From Pedobacter jeongneungensis (GTDB lineage Bacteria > Bacteroidota > Bacteroidia > Sphingobacteriales > Sphingobacteriaceae): 64,000 nt of DNA. The notes beneath the pieces are model-generated. The model saw only the letters and a program-made list of their open reading frames with translations. It ran no database searches and was not told the DNA's origin. Position numbers and translations under genes: made by a program. Each line of letters begins with the position of its first letter. The first letter of the stretch is position 1. The stretch spans positions 1 to 64,000 of the forward strand of contig NZ_AYMG01000019.1 of NCBI RefSeq assembly GCF_000633455.1, given 5' to 3'. This document shows, piece by piece, positions 26,136-34,154 of the stretch.

Positions 26136-26699
26136 ATGCTGAACAATATAAAACCAAAAACAGGCCGCTTACTCATCTCAGAACCTTTTATGGCCGATCC
26201 CAATTTTAAAAGATCTGTGGTATTGTTAACCGAACATGGCGATGATGGTACGGTGGGCTACATCCTCAATCAAGTAGGAAACCTGATCCTGAACGATGTA
26301 ATCCAGGACTTATGGGATGCAAAAAACTATATTTATTTCGGCGGACCTGTTGCTGCGGATACCTTACATTTTATCCATAGGTGTTATGATAAATTGCAAA
26401 GTGGCGAACCTATTGGAAATGGTTTGTATTGGGGTGGGAATTTTGAAACACTTAAAATTCTCTTAAATACCAATGCTATAAGCCAGGATGAAGTGAAATT
26501 TTTTATGGGTTATTCAGGCTGGGGCAATGGACAACTTGATCAGGAAATAGATCAAAATGCATGGATGGTGAGTGATACTTTTAATCCGGATCTTATTTTC
26601 AGTAACGACGATGAAAAGTTATGGAGAGATGTAATTGTAAACCTGGGGCCGAAATATGCACATATCAGTAATTTCCCGGCAGATCCGAGTTTGAATTAG
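26136..26699 (+). CDS. YqgE/AlgH family protein (UPF0301)
   Basis: A 187-residue protein starting MLNNIKPKTGRLLISEPFM, typical of the YqgE/AlgH family, whose biochemical function is unsettled. DPNFKRSVVLLTEHGDDGTVGYILN is the family signature, and FGGPVAADTLHFIH and FMGYSGWGNGQLDQEI follow in order. An upstream in-frame ATG at 26124 would add four hydrophobic residues; 26136 fits the family better. It is divergent from pdxH with only 46 bases between the starts. Confidence 0.9.
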   Translation: MLNNIKPKTGRLLISEPFMADPNFKRSVVLLTEHGDDGTVGYILNQVGNLILNDVIQDLWDAKNYIYFGGPVAADTLHFIHRCYDKLQSGEPIGNGLYWGGNFETLKILLNTNAISQDEVKFFMGYSGWGNGQLDQEIDQNAWMVSDTFNPDLIFSNDDEKLWRDVIVNLGPKYAHISNFPADPSLN

Positions 26700-26736
26700 T
26701 TTGGAGTGTTGATTTTCTAGACAAGCATAGTTAGAG

Positions 26737-26806
26737 CGTCATTCCCAACTTGATTGGGAATCGTAATGCAATAAGCTTTAAGATTCCCGCCTGCGCGGGA
26801 ATGACG
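26737..26806. repeat. CGTCATTCCC...GGGAATGACG palindromic element
   Basis: A 70-bp element sharing CGTCATTCCCAAC and the AAGATTCCCGCCTG block and right end with the element at 16438-16528, but lacking its inner GATAGCTATC hairpin. It lies between the convergent yqgE-like gene and purE and could act as a bidirectional terminator. Confidence 0.8.
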
Positions 26807-26837
26807 ACTCTTTTTAAGAATTTGTCTTAGTCCTTTA

Positions 26838-27356
26838 TTACATTGTTTCAGCGCTTTCCTCAACTTTTCTTCTCAACTCATCTTTATAAGCCTGCATTTT
26901 AACCGTTAAAGATTCATCAGCTGTAGCTAAGATCTGCGTAGCCAGTAAACCTGCATTTTTAGCCGCATTTAAGGCTACTGTTGCCACAGGAATACCATTT
27001 GGCATTTGCAAGATCGATAAAATACTGTCCCAGCCATCAATAGAGTTTGATGATTTAACCGGAACACCAATTACGGGTAATGTTGTGATAGAAGCCACCA
27101 TGCCAGGTAGGTGTGCAGCACCGCCGGCACCGGCAATAATTACCTTTAAACCCCTGCCTTGTGCTTCTTTAGCATAATTAAACATACGTTCTGGTGTTCT
27201 GTGCGCAGAAACCACCGTTATTTCATAATTTATTCCAAATTCTTTTAATACATCAGCCGCATCTTGCATCACTGGCAAATCCGATTTGCTTCCCATGATA
27301 ATTCCTACTAATGCCCCTAAATCCCCTGAAGGGGACTTTGAATTTCCAAAGTTCAT
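26838..27356 (-). CDS. purE: N5-carboxyaminoimidazole ribonucleotide mutase
   Basis: Converts N5-CAIR to CAIR in purine synthesis, acting with PurK; cytoplasmic, usually octameric. Family motifs: GIIMGSKSDLPVM near residue 18, SAHRTPERM near 51, and GAGGAAHLPGMVAS near 75. The protein is 172 residues. Its first 14 or so residues (NSKSPSGDLG region) are encoded by an intergenic-type repeat at 27313-27350. No start codon lies between that repeat and the first beta strand, so the repeat-derived tail must be translated. purK lies upstream on the same strand. Confidence 0.95.
   Translation of the reverse strand: MNFGNSKSPSGDLGALVGIIMGSKSDLPVMQDAADVLKEFGINYEITVVSAHRTPERMFNYAKEAQGRGLKVIIAGAGGAAHLPGMVASITTLPVIGVPVKSSNSIDGWDSILSILQMPNGIPVATVALNAAKNAGLLATQILATADESLTVKMQAYKDELRRKVEESAETM
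27313..27350. repeat. CCCCT...AGGGG repeat inside the purE 5' end
   Basis: The sequence GCCCCTAAATCCCCTGAAGG continues with GGACTTTGAATTTCC. It is a GC-rich hairpin-type motif that I recognise as a usual intergenic sequence in this phylum; here it lies in frame within purE. Related fragments are at 27421-27446 and 41884-41929. Confidence 0.6.
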
Positions 27357-27446
27357 ATATGTCGTTTAATCTTATATTTATTTGTCCTTTAAGCTTTTTT
27401 GTATTACCACCCTGCTATTAGTTCCCCCTCCAGGGGGCCAGGGGGC

Positions 27447-28586
27447 TTAAGCGATTACTTTTAATGTTTTTTGTACAAACCTTGCTTTTTCTATTGCTTT
27501 ATCTCTGTCGATATCTACAATGGTTACGTGTCCCATTTTGCGGAAAGGCTTGGTATATTTTTTACCATAAAGGTGAACATAAACACCATCAATAGCCAGT
27601 ATTTTTTCTAAATTTTCATATTTGGCCACACCCTCAAAACCTTTTTCTCCAAGCAGATTGATCATGATGGCATTGGTAATACTGCTGGTGTCGCCAAGTG
27701 GTAAATTATAGATGGAACGTAAATGCTGTTCAAATTGAGAAACATAGTTACCTTCGATAGTCTGGTGACCACTGTTATGCGGACGAGGGGCTACCTCATT
27801 AACCAATAACTCTCCATCTTTGCAAACAAACATCTCAACCGCTAAAATCCCGGTGATGTTCATTGCCGAAGCGATATTTTTAGCAATATTTTCTGCTTTT
27901 TGCTGCAAGCTTTCAGCAAAAGTTGATGGAGAAATCAAAAACTCTACTAAATTGGCTTCCGGATTAAATTCCATTTCTACCATTGGGAAGGTTTTCATAT
28001 CGCCATTTGCGTTACGGGCCACAATTACGGCGACTTCTTTTTCAAAATCGACTAATTTTTCAATAATACAAGGAGCATCAAATGCTTTATCCAGATCAGC
28101 AGCACTATTGATTTTCATCACGCCTTTACCATCATAACCATCTTTCCTCAATTTCAAGATGTATGGGAAATGAAAAGGACTATTCTCCATATCTTCCTTG
28201 GTATTTACAATCTGGAAAGGGGAGGTAGGAATGTCATTTTCTTTAAAAAACTGTTTTTGTACACCTTTATCCTGAATTAAACGGATAACCCTCGATTGAG
28301 GAAAAACTTTTTTACCTTCTTTTTCGAGCTGCTCAAGCGCATCGATATTTACTTTTTCAATTTCGATGGTAATGATATCGGCTTTCTTTCCGAAGTTATA
28401 AACGGTGTCAAAATCGGTAATAGAGCCATTTTCGAAATAATTTGAGATATGTTTACAGGGAGCATCAGGATCAGGATCTAAAACCAATGTGCTTACATTG
28501 TAGTTAATTGCCTGTTGGATGAGCATTCTGCCCAATTGTCCGCCACCTAAAATACCTAATTTTAATTCGCTAATCTGTTTTGCCAT
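27447..28586 (-). CDS. purK: N5-carboxyaminoimidazole ribonucleotide synthetase
   Basis: ATP-grasp enzyme making N5-CAIR from AIR, ATP and bicarbonate. With the start at 28586 (MAKQISELKLGILGGGQLGRM) it has 379 residues, the expected size. The N-terminal GILGGGQLGRM near residue 11, ATP-grasp region PYILKLRKDGYDGKGV near 130, and NEVAPRPHNSGHQTIE near 258 are all typical. Ten further upstream codons are open but overlap the promoter of the divergent flavoprotein gene, so they are not used here. purE follows after 90 bases that contain a GC-rich repeat. Confidence 0.95.
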   Translation of the reverse strand: MAKQISELKLGILGGGQLGRMLIQQAINYNVSTLVLDPDPDAPCKHISNYFENGSITDFDTVYNFGKKADIITIEIEKVNIDALEQLEKEGKKVFPQSRVIRLIQDKGVQKQFFKENDIPTSPFQIVNTKEDMENSPFHFPYILKLRKDGYDGKGVMKINSAADLDKAFDAPCIIEKLVDFEKEVAVIVARNANGDMKTFPMVEMEFNPEANLVEFLISPSTFAESLQQKAENIAKNIASAMNITGILAVEMFVCKDGELLVNEVAPRPHNSGHQTIEGNYVSQFEQHLRSIYNLPLGDTSSITNAIMINLLGEKGFEGVAKYENLEKILAIDGVYVHLYGKKYTKPFRKMGHVTIVDIDRDKAIEKARFVQKTLKVIA

Positions 28587-28603
28587 GCGCTTGAAAATAA
28601 TGC

Positions 28604-28611
28604 TATTTTTG
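28604..28611 (+). promoter_or_regulatory. Promoter of the YhiN-like flavoprotein gene
   Basis: TATTTTTG matches the -7 consensus, with TTTTG at 28578-28582 as a -33 candidate 21 bases upstream. The ATG lies 29 bases downstream at 28641. Confidence 0.6.
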
Positions 28612-28640
28612 CACAAAAGTAACCATAATAAATTTTATTG

Positions 28641-29831
28641 ATGAATGCTGATGCAATAATTATTGGTGCAGGTGCTTGCGGATTGATGTGTGCGGTGCAG
28701 GCAGGCTATCTGGGTAAAAAAGTAATTGTGCTCGAAAAAAATGAAAAACCTGGCGCCAAAATTTTAATTTCTGGTGGCGGCCGTTGCAATTACACCAATC
28801 AATTCGCATCAGCTGAGCAGTTTATATCTGCCAATCCTCATTTTATTAAATCTGCCTTTACCCAGTGGACCGTTGATGATACCATCAGTTTTTTTGAAAC
28901 TTATGGCATTGAGGGCAAAGAAAAAACATTGGGACAATTATTCCCTGATGATAAAAATGCCAAAGATGTGGTACAGGTTTTTACGTCTATCTGTGAAGAT
29001 TTCGGACAGGAAATTAGGTGCAGTGCTGATGTAAAGGATATTGAAATATTACCTGACAGCTTTAAAGTAAGTTATGAGAAAAATGGTAAAACAGTGGTTT
29101 TAACGGCAGCTAAACTGGTAATTGCCGCTGGTGGTTTACCAATTCCGAAAATGGGTGCTACCGATTTTGCCTTGCGTTTTGCCAGAAAACACGATTTGAA
29201 AATTGTAGAAACTGCTCCGGCTTTGGTTCCCTTAACCATTACCGGCAAGGATGAGGAATGGTTTGCACAGCTTTCGGGCAATTCTGTTTTTTGTGAAGTC
29301 AGCAATGATGAAATTTCCTTTGAAGAAAATATTCTTTTTACCCATTGGGGGTTAAGCGGTCCGGCTATTTTGCAGATTTCATCTTTCTGGAGGAGGGGTG
29401 AAAGCATCAACCTGAATCTATTACCCCATCAGGATATCGCAGCATTATTGGATGAAGAAAGGAAAACAAATGGTAAAACTTTATTGTCGACGCTGCTGTG
29501 CCGGATTTATACCAGGAAATTTACCGATGCATTAGGTAAGTTTTTGCCTTTAAATAAACCTGTTGCTGCATTAACTAAAGGAGAAATCGATTTAATTGAA
29601 CAAACGATCCACCACTTTAAAGTGAAGCCCGCAGGCGATAAAGGTTATGATAAGGCCGAGGTGATGCGTGGCGGAATTGATACCAACGAAATTTCTTCTA
29701 AAACGCTGGAGTGTAAAAAAATCCCGAACCTGTTTTTTGGAGGCGAATGCTTAGATGTAACCGGTTGGTTGGGTGGTTATAACTTTCAATGGGCCTGGGC
29801 CAGTGGCTTTGTAATTGCGCAGCATATTTAA
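28641..29831 (+). CDS. HI0933/YhiN-family flavoprotein
   Basis: A 396-residue FAD-dependent protein of the HI0933 family. IIIGAGACGLMCAVQAG near residue 6 is the dinucleotide-binding motif, and GAKILISGGGRCNYTN near residue 40 is the hallmark of the family. VTGWLGGYNFQWAWASG near the end is the C-terminal FAD contact. Members are annotated as oxidoreductases or membrane-associated flavoproteins; the reaction is not settled. The ATG at 28641 is preferred over the TTG three bases earlier. It is divergent from purK. Confidence 0.9.
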   Translation: MNADAIIIGAGACGLMCAVQAGYLGKKVIVLEKNEKPGAKILISGGGRCNYTNQFASAEQFISANPHFIKSAFTQWTVDDTISFFETYGIEGKEKTLGQLFPDDKNAKDVVQVFTSICEDFGQEIRCSADVKDIEILPDSFKVSYEKNGKTVVLTAAKLVIAAGGLPIPKMGATDFALRFARKHDLKIVETAPALVPLTITGKDEEWFAQLSGNSVFCEVSNDEISFEENILFTHWGLSGPAILQISSFWRRGESINLNLLPHQDIAALLDEERKTNGKTLLSTLLCRIYTRKFTDALGKFLPLNKPVAALTKGEIDLIEQTIHHFKVKPAGDKGYDKAEVMRGGIDTNEISSKTLECKKIPNLFFGGECLDVTGWLGGYNFQWAWASGFVIAQHI

Positions 29832-29900
29832 GGGTTGTAAGTCGCTCTACTTAAATGTCCTCAGGAGACTAAAGTGGTCAAATATTATTTTGAAAATGAA

Positions 29901-29973
29901 CGGCTGTAGTGCTTCGGATTTGCAGCCCTGCTATCGTTTCAAGTCCTCACTCGTTCCTCGCTCCGGGCTTTCC
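29901..29973. repeat. Intergenic repeat with GGAAAGCCCGG core, inverted
   Basis: Read on the minus strand it begins GGAAAGCCCGGAGCGAGG, and continues with ACGAGTGAGGACTTG. It belongs to the same family as the composite palindrome at 11376-11484 and lies in the gap between the flavoprotein and toxin-antitoxin genes. Confidence 0.6.
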
Positions 29974-30027
29974 ACTTTATCAGGTTTATTTAACCTAAAA
30001 CACTGGTTATTAAGGGATAGTTAAAAT

Positions 30028-30060
30028 AAACCTCGCAGGTTTTCAAAACCTGCGAGGTTT
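30028..30060. repeat. Perfect 16-bp inverted repeat
   Basis: AAACCTCGCAGGTTTT (30028-30043) and AAAACCTGCGAGGTTT (30045-30060) are exact inverted repeats around one base. The same CCTGCGAGGTTT core occurs twice in the tandem duplication at 41962-42548, so this is a repeat family rather than a local operator. Confidence 0.85.
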
Positions 30061-30096
30061 GAAACTTACGATTAAATTTAGTAAATTTGATATACT

Positions 30097-30339
30097 ATGG
30101 AATCATTAAAAGATATTATTTCAACCAACGCCGATATTTTGGGAGGTTTACCTGTTTTTGCAGGTACAAGAGTTCCAGTTGAAACCTTATTTTTCCATGT
30201 CGAAAAGGGAATTACCATTGACGAATTTTTAGAAGATTTTCCAAGTGTTTCTAAGAAGCAAGTTATTAGTGTTTTAGAAGTTGCTAATAAATTGATAACA
30301 TCAGATCATATAGATAAAATCTATGAAATTGCTTCTTGA
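30097..30339 (+). CDS. DUF433 antitoxin-like protein
   Basis: An 80-residue DUF433 protein; ILGGLPVFAGTRVPVETLF is the family signature. The second half is a short helical region with a likely helix-turn-helix. DUF433 proteins are commonly the antitoxin partner of DUF5615 PIN-like proteins, and exactly such a gene follows with a 17-base overlap. It probably neutralises that toxin and represses the operon. Confidence 0.85.
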   Translation: MESLKDIISTNADILGGLPVFAGTRVPVETLFFHVEKGITIDEFLEDFPSVSKKQVISVLEVANKLITSDHIDKIYEIAS

Positions 30340-30604
30340 TGAAAACCTTCCCAAAAGATTAAAAGAACATTTCGAAGAACATGAGATTTATACTGTTCGT
30401 GACATGGGCTGGAACGGTGTTAAGAATGGAGAATTACTGAAATTAATGATTGCCGATGAATTTGATGTATTGATTACTTTTGATAAAAATCTTCAGTTTC
30501 AACAAAATTTTTCAAAATATACACTTCCAATAATCGTTTTGAATGCATTTGATAATACTTATCTGACATTAAAGGAATTTATACCTCAAATTTATTATTA
30601 CTGA
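30323..30604 (+). CDS. DUF5615 PIN-like toxin
   Basis: A 93-residue PIN-like protein. MKLLLDENLPKRLKEHF with its Asp6 is the family start, and DVLITFDKNLQFQ near residue 51 carries further acidic residues expected at a ribonuclease site. It overlaps the DUF433 gene by 17 bases, in the antitoxin-first order. Toxin activity is inferred from the family. Confidence 0.82.
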   Translation: MKLLLDENLPKRLKEHFEEHEIYTVRDMGWNGVKNGELLKLMIADEFDVLITFDKNLQFQQNFSKYTLPIIVLNAFDNTYLTLKEFIPQIYYY

Positions 30605-30638
30605 AATCGAATCTTAAAGTTGGCACTAACATAATCAC

Positions 30639-31355
30639 CTACAAATAAACATTCGGCATAATTTCCCAGGCCCAGGGCTTTTTAAATGTCCTAAACGTTC
30701 TCAGTTCAGAAAAATATAATACTTCACTTGTTCTGCGGTTCGCAATATCCCTTCTGTGCAGGTTACCAACGGTGGTAAATAATTCCCGTGTTTTAAAATC
30801 GTAAACCCTCTCGGTCATATCTCCAGTATTTTGGTTAAAGTAAAGATTAATGGCACTGGTTAAAAACCAATCTTTGTTTTCAAATTTAAAGGTATAGCCC
30901 AATTCCCAGCGCCATTCTGCCCCCCCTTGAAAACGGAGATAAAGTTGTTGGTCTTTAATCGCAATTTGTTGCAGTGGGTCTCCCAGTTTACCACCTTCTT
31001 CGGAGCGTAAAATGAAATCGTTATTTTGTGTAGATAAACTTAAAGCACCTGTCGATTTATCTTTAAAAAATATGGCCAAAATCCTCGGTTTTTGTGTTTC
31101 CTTTATAATGGCGCTGCTATTGTCGCCATAAACCCTTGTTTCATCAATCGGTTTGTTGTATTCAAAAACTACCGCTAAATCTTCTGAACCATCATTATTT
31201 AAATCGCCGTGAACTTGATCTATAATCATCCAGTTTGGCGGAGTAAACTGTTCAACAGAAGATCCTTGTGCTTTGATTTTTGGAAAAATAAATGTTTTTT
31301 GCGCAAAACCGATTTGCGCACAGAGCATCAGGATGGATAAATAAAAAACTTTCAT
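30639..31355 (-). CDS. Secreted protein of unknown function
   Basis: A 238-residue exported protein with a signal peptide ending near FAQ (residue 18). The segment HGDLNNDGSEDLAVVFEYN near residue 49 resembles an FG-GAP/calcium-binding loop of integrin-like repeats, but only one copy is seen. No catalytic motif is recognisable. It faces the DUF5615 gene and is divergent from the radical SAM gene. Likely periplasmic. Confidence 0.7.
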   Translation of the reverse strand: MKVFYLSILMLCAQIGFAQKTFIFPKIKAQGSSVEQFTPPNWMIIDQVHGDLNNDGSEDLAVVFEYNKPIDETRVYGDNSSAIIKETQKPRILAIFFKDKSTGALSLSTQNNDFILRSEEGGKLGDPLQQIAIKDQQLYLRFQGGAEWRWELGYTFKFENKDWFLTSAINLYFNQNTGDMTERVYDFKTRELFTTVGNLHRRDIANRRTSEVLYFSELRTFRTFKKPWAWEIMPNVYL

Positions 31356-31534
31356 TCAGGCAGAAAAAGGTATTGATGTAAGGTTAAAACGTTTGGTTTG
31401 TGCTTTTAGTTTGCCATTCAGCTCAAAGACCAATACAGCCACGGAATCACAGAAAACATTGAAAATTAATCGCAGTTTACCTTCAGCTAGTGTAATGGTG
31501 CTAAAATTACACCGCTAAACTTCCAAAAATCCCG

Positions 31535-31542
31535 TACTTTTG
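31535..31542 (+). promoter_or_regulatory. Promoter of the radical SAM gene
   Basis: TACTTTTG is a full -7 match. It overlaps the first possible start (TTG at 31540), which therefore cannot be the translation start if this promoter is used. This points to the TTG at 31561. Confidence 0.55.
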
Positions 31543-31560
31543 CATAAAAAACAATTCCTT

Positions 31561-33774
31561 TTGAAAACCGAAATATTTGCCATTACGCCGCCGTTTACCC
31601 AACTGAATACCCCATATCCAGCAACGGCGTATATAAAAGGTTTTCTGAATACCAAAAATATCAGTGCAACCCAAGCCGATTTAGGGATCGAAGTAATTTT
31701 GAAATTGTTCTCTAAAAATGGTTTACAAGATTTATTTGGTCACACTGAGCAGGGTGAAAGTGCAATCCGAAGACCAAAAAGCGATAATTCAAAACGTATT
31801 TTCGCTTTACAGGACGAATATTTAAAAACTATTGACGCAGTAATTGCATTTCTGCAGGGAAAAAACCCAACATTAGCTTTGCAGATCTGCAGCGATGATT
31901 TTTTACCTCAGGCTTCACGTTTTTCACAGTTAGAAGAGTTAGACTGGGCTTTTGGAGCCATGGGGACCCAGGATAAAGCAAAACATCTGGCCACACTTTA
32001 TCTCGAGGATATATCCGATTATATTGTAGAATGTATCGATGAAAATTTTGGTTTTAGCCGATATGCCGAACGTTTAGGCAGAAGTGCGAATTCTTTTGAT
32101 GAATTATATAATGCATTATTAAAAGAACCTACTTACATCGATCACATCCTGATTTCGGTTTTAAAAGAGAAAATTGAAACGGTACAGCCTAAATTATTTC
32201 TGATTTCAGTTCCTTTTCCTGGCAATCTGTACAGTGCTTTTCGCTGTGCACAATGGATAAAGGCCAATCATCCTGAAATTAAAATTTCTATGGGTGGTGG
32301 TTTTCCGAATACCGAATTAAGATCGTTATCAGATGCAAGGGTATTTGAGTTTTTCGATTACATCACCCTGGATGACGGAGAGCTTCCGATAGAACTTTTA
32401 TACCATAACATCACACATCCTATTCCTGCTGAAGCCCATTTTTACAAGAGGACTTTTTTGCTGGAAAATGACAAAGTGCTTTATCGTAACGATGCCTTCA
32501 GAAATGACTACAAACAAGCAGATGTAGGCACACCCGATTACACAGGTCTGCTTTTAGATAAATATATTTCAGTAATTGAAATTGTTAACCCGATGCACCG
32601 CATGTGGAGCGATGGGCGCTGGAACAAACTCACCATGGCGCATGGCTGTTACTGGGGTAAATGTACTTTCTGCGATATCTCTCTTGATTATATTAAAGTT
32701 TACGAACCTGTTGCTGCTAAATTAATTGTAGACCGGATTGAGGATCTATATGAGAAAACCGGACAGAATGGTTTCCATTTTGTTGATGAAGCAGCTCCAC
32801 CAGCATTGATGCGTGAAGTGGCCTTAGAAATTATCAGAAGGAGATTAGCCGTTACCTGGTGGACGAATATCCGTTTTGAAAAGAGTTTTAGTCAGGATTT
32901 ATGCCTGTTGCTTAAGGCTTCAGGTTGTATTGCTGTTTCGGGTGGACTGGAAGTAGCATCAGATCGTTTGCTGAAGCTGATCGATAAGGGCGTAACAGTA
33001 GAACAAGTGGCCAGGGTTACCCGCAACTTCACTGAAGCAGGGATTATGGTGCATGCTTATTTAATGTATGGCTATCCAACACAGACTATACAAGAAACTG
33101 TTGATAGTTTAGAAATGGTGCGCCAGCTGTTTGAAGTTGGGATATTGCAATCGGGTTTTTGGCATCAGTTTGCCATGACGGCACATAGTCCGGTAGGTAT
33201 GTACCCCGAAAAATTTGGCGTAGTAAAAGAAACCGAAGTGATTGGAACTTTTGCCAACAATGATATTAACTATACCGATAAAACAGGTATCGATCACAAT
33301 AAATTCAGCTTTGGGTTGAAGAAATCGCTTTTCAATTTTATGCATGGAATCTGTTTTGACTACGAACTGCAGGATTGGTTCGATTTTAAAATCCCAAGGA
33401 CGAAAATCCCAGCTGATTTTATTGAAAAAGCCTTAAATGACGGAGATCATTTTAATACCAAACCTACCGCAAAAGTAGTATGGATAGGAGGGAAACCTTC
33501 GGCTGATTATTTCACCAAATCGAAAAAAGGCAATACCTGGGAAATGGCATCGCTTACTTTTCACGATAAAAAAGAAACCTTTACAGTACAAACGAATAAA
33601 AGCGAAGGGGAATGGTTAAGTGCTGTTTTAGATAAAATTTCGATCTCGAATGAGAAAGTATTTACTTTTCAGGAAGTCAAAGCCGATTTTGAACAGGAAT
33701 TGGAAAACTTCGAATTATTCTGGTATTCGAAACCTATTAATACGTTAAGAGAATACGGTTTGCTGGTGCTTTAA
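31561..33774 (+). CDS. B12-binding-domain radical SAM protein
   Basis: A large (about 737 residue) radical SAM enzyme. The region around VQPKLFLISVPFPGNLYSAF and ISMGGGFPNTELR looks like a cobalamin-binding-type Rossmann domain. The cluster motif is CYWGKCTFC, which is CX4CX2C rather than the usual CX3CX2C. The barrel continues with GLEVASDRLLKLIDKG and YPTQTIQETVDS. The rest of the C-terminus is not recognisable. No ATG lies near the domain start. TTG at 31561 is preferred because the TTG at 31540 lies in the -7 box. Substrate unknown; no precursor peptide gene was seen next to it. Confidence 0.8.
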   Translation: MKTEIFAITPPFTQLNTPYPATAYIKGFLNTKNISATQADLGIEVILKLFSKNGLQDLFGHTEQGESAIRRPKSDNSKRIFALQDEYLKTIDAVIAFLQGKNPTLALQICSDDFLPQASRFSQLEELDWAFGAMGTQDKAKHLATLYLEDISDYIVECIDENFGFSRYAERLGRSANSFDELYNALLKEPTYIDHILISVLKEKIETVQPKLFLISVPFPGNLYSAFRCAQWIKANHPEIKISMGGGFPNTELRSLSDARVFEFFDYITLDDGELPIELLYHNITHPIPAEAHFYKRTFLLENDKVLYRNDAFRNDYKQADVGTPDYTGLLLDKYISVIEIVNPMHRMWSDGRWNKLTMAHGCYWGKCTFCDISLDYIKVYEPVAAKLIVDRIEDLYEKTGQNGFHFVDEAAPPALMREVALEIIRRRLAVTWWTNIRFEKSFSQDLCLLLKASGCIAVSGGLEVASDRLLKLIDKGVTVEQVARVTRNFTEAGIMVHAYLMYGYPTQTIQETVDSLEMVRQLFEVGILQSGFWHQFAMTAHSPVGMYPEKFGVVKETEVIGTFANNDINYTDKTGIDHNKFSFGLKKSLFNFMHGICFDYELQDWFDFKIPRTKIPADFIEKALNDGDHFNTKPTAKVVWIGGKPSADYFTKSKKGNTWEMASLTFHDKKETFTVQTNKSEGEWLSAVLDKISISNEKVFTFQEVKADFEQELENFELFWYSKPINTLREYGLLVL

Positions 33775-33814
33775 TGACAATTTAATCGTCTTTCTATCTC
33801 AAACATCACTAAAA

Positions 33815-34078
33815 TCACATTTTCATTTTAAAATGCGTAAGAAAATAGATAATACAGATGAGTATAATCGAATTTAAGATGAGTAATAACCACGAAATAA
33901 TGGATTTCCGGTTTTTCATCAACGCTATAAAAGATGTGATGTAAGCCATCGCAATAAGCGCAAGGAATAAGTTTACAGTCTGGATGCCCAAAATGTAATA
34001 GCCGCTATAAGAGAAAACCAGTATGCTTAATATTAAGAATATAACTGAAGCGGTTGTATAAAGTTTATTTGGTTTCAT
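33815..34078 (-). CDS. Small integral membrane protein
   Basis: An 87-residue protein consisting of three hydrophobic segments (SVIFLILSILVFSYSGYYI, TVNLFLALIAMAYITSFIAL and WLLLILNSIILICIIYFL) joined by short basic loops. No family is recognised. It lies downstream of the amidohydrolase gene on the same strand, beyond a perfect hairpin, so it may have its own transcript. Confidence 0.6.
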   Translation of the reverse strand: MKPNKLYTTASVIFLILSILVFSYSGYYILGIQTVNLFLALIAMAYITSFIALMKNRKSIISWLLLILNSIILICIIYFLTHFKMKM

Positions 34079-34094
34079 ATTGATTTAATTTACC

Positions 34095-34136
34095 ACCTAA
34101 AGAACATCAACTTAAAAAAGTTCATGTTCTTTAGGT
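34095..34136. terminator. Perfect 13-bp hairpin between minus-strand genes
   Basis: ACCTAAAGAACAT (34095-34107) pairs with ATGTTCTTTAGGT (34124-34136), with further pairing inside (AACTT with AAGTT). It follows the amidohydrolase stop on the minus strand. No strong T tract follows, so termination is likely but not certain. Confidence 0.55.
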
Positions 34137-34154
34137 AGCTTAAAAATGTATAAC

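Noticed and set aside
26090..26203. Upstream extension of pdxH
   Set aside because: It overlaps the divergent yqgE-like gene and the pdxH -7 element, and the extra residues are not seen in the family.
31540..31560. TTG at 31540 as the start of the radical SAM protein
   Set aside because: It lies inside the -7 promoter element, so it would be upstream of the transcription start.
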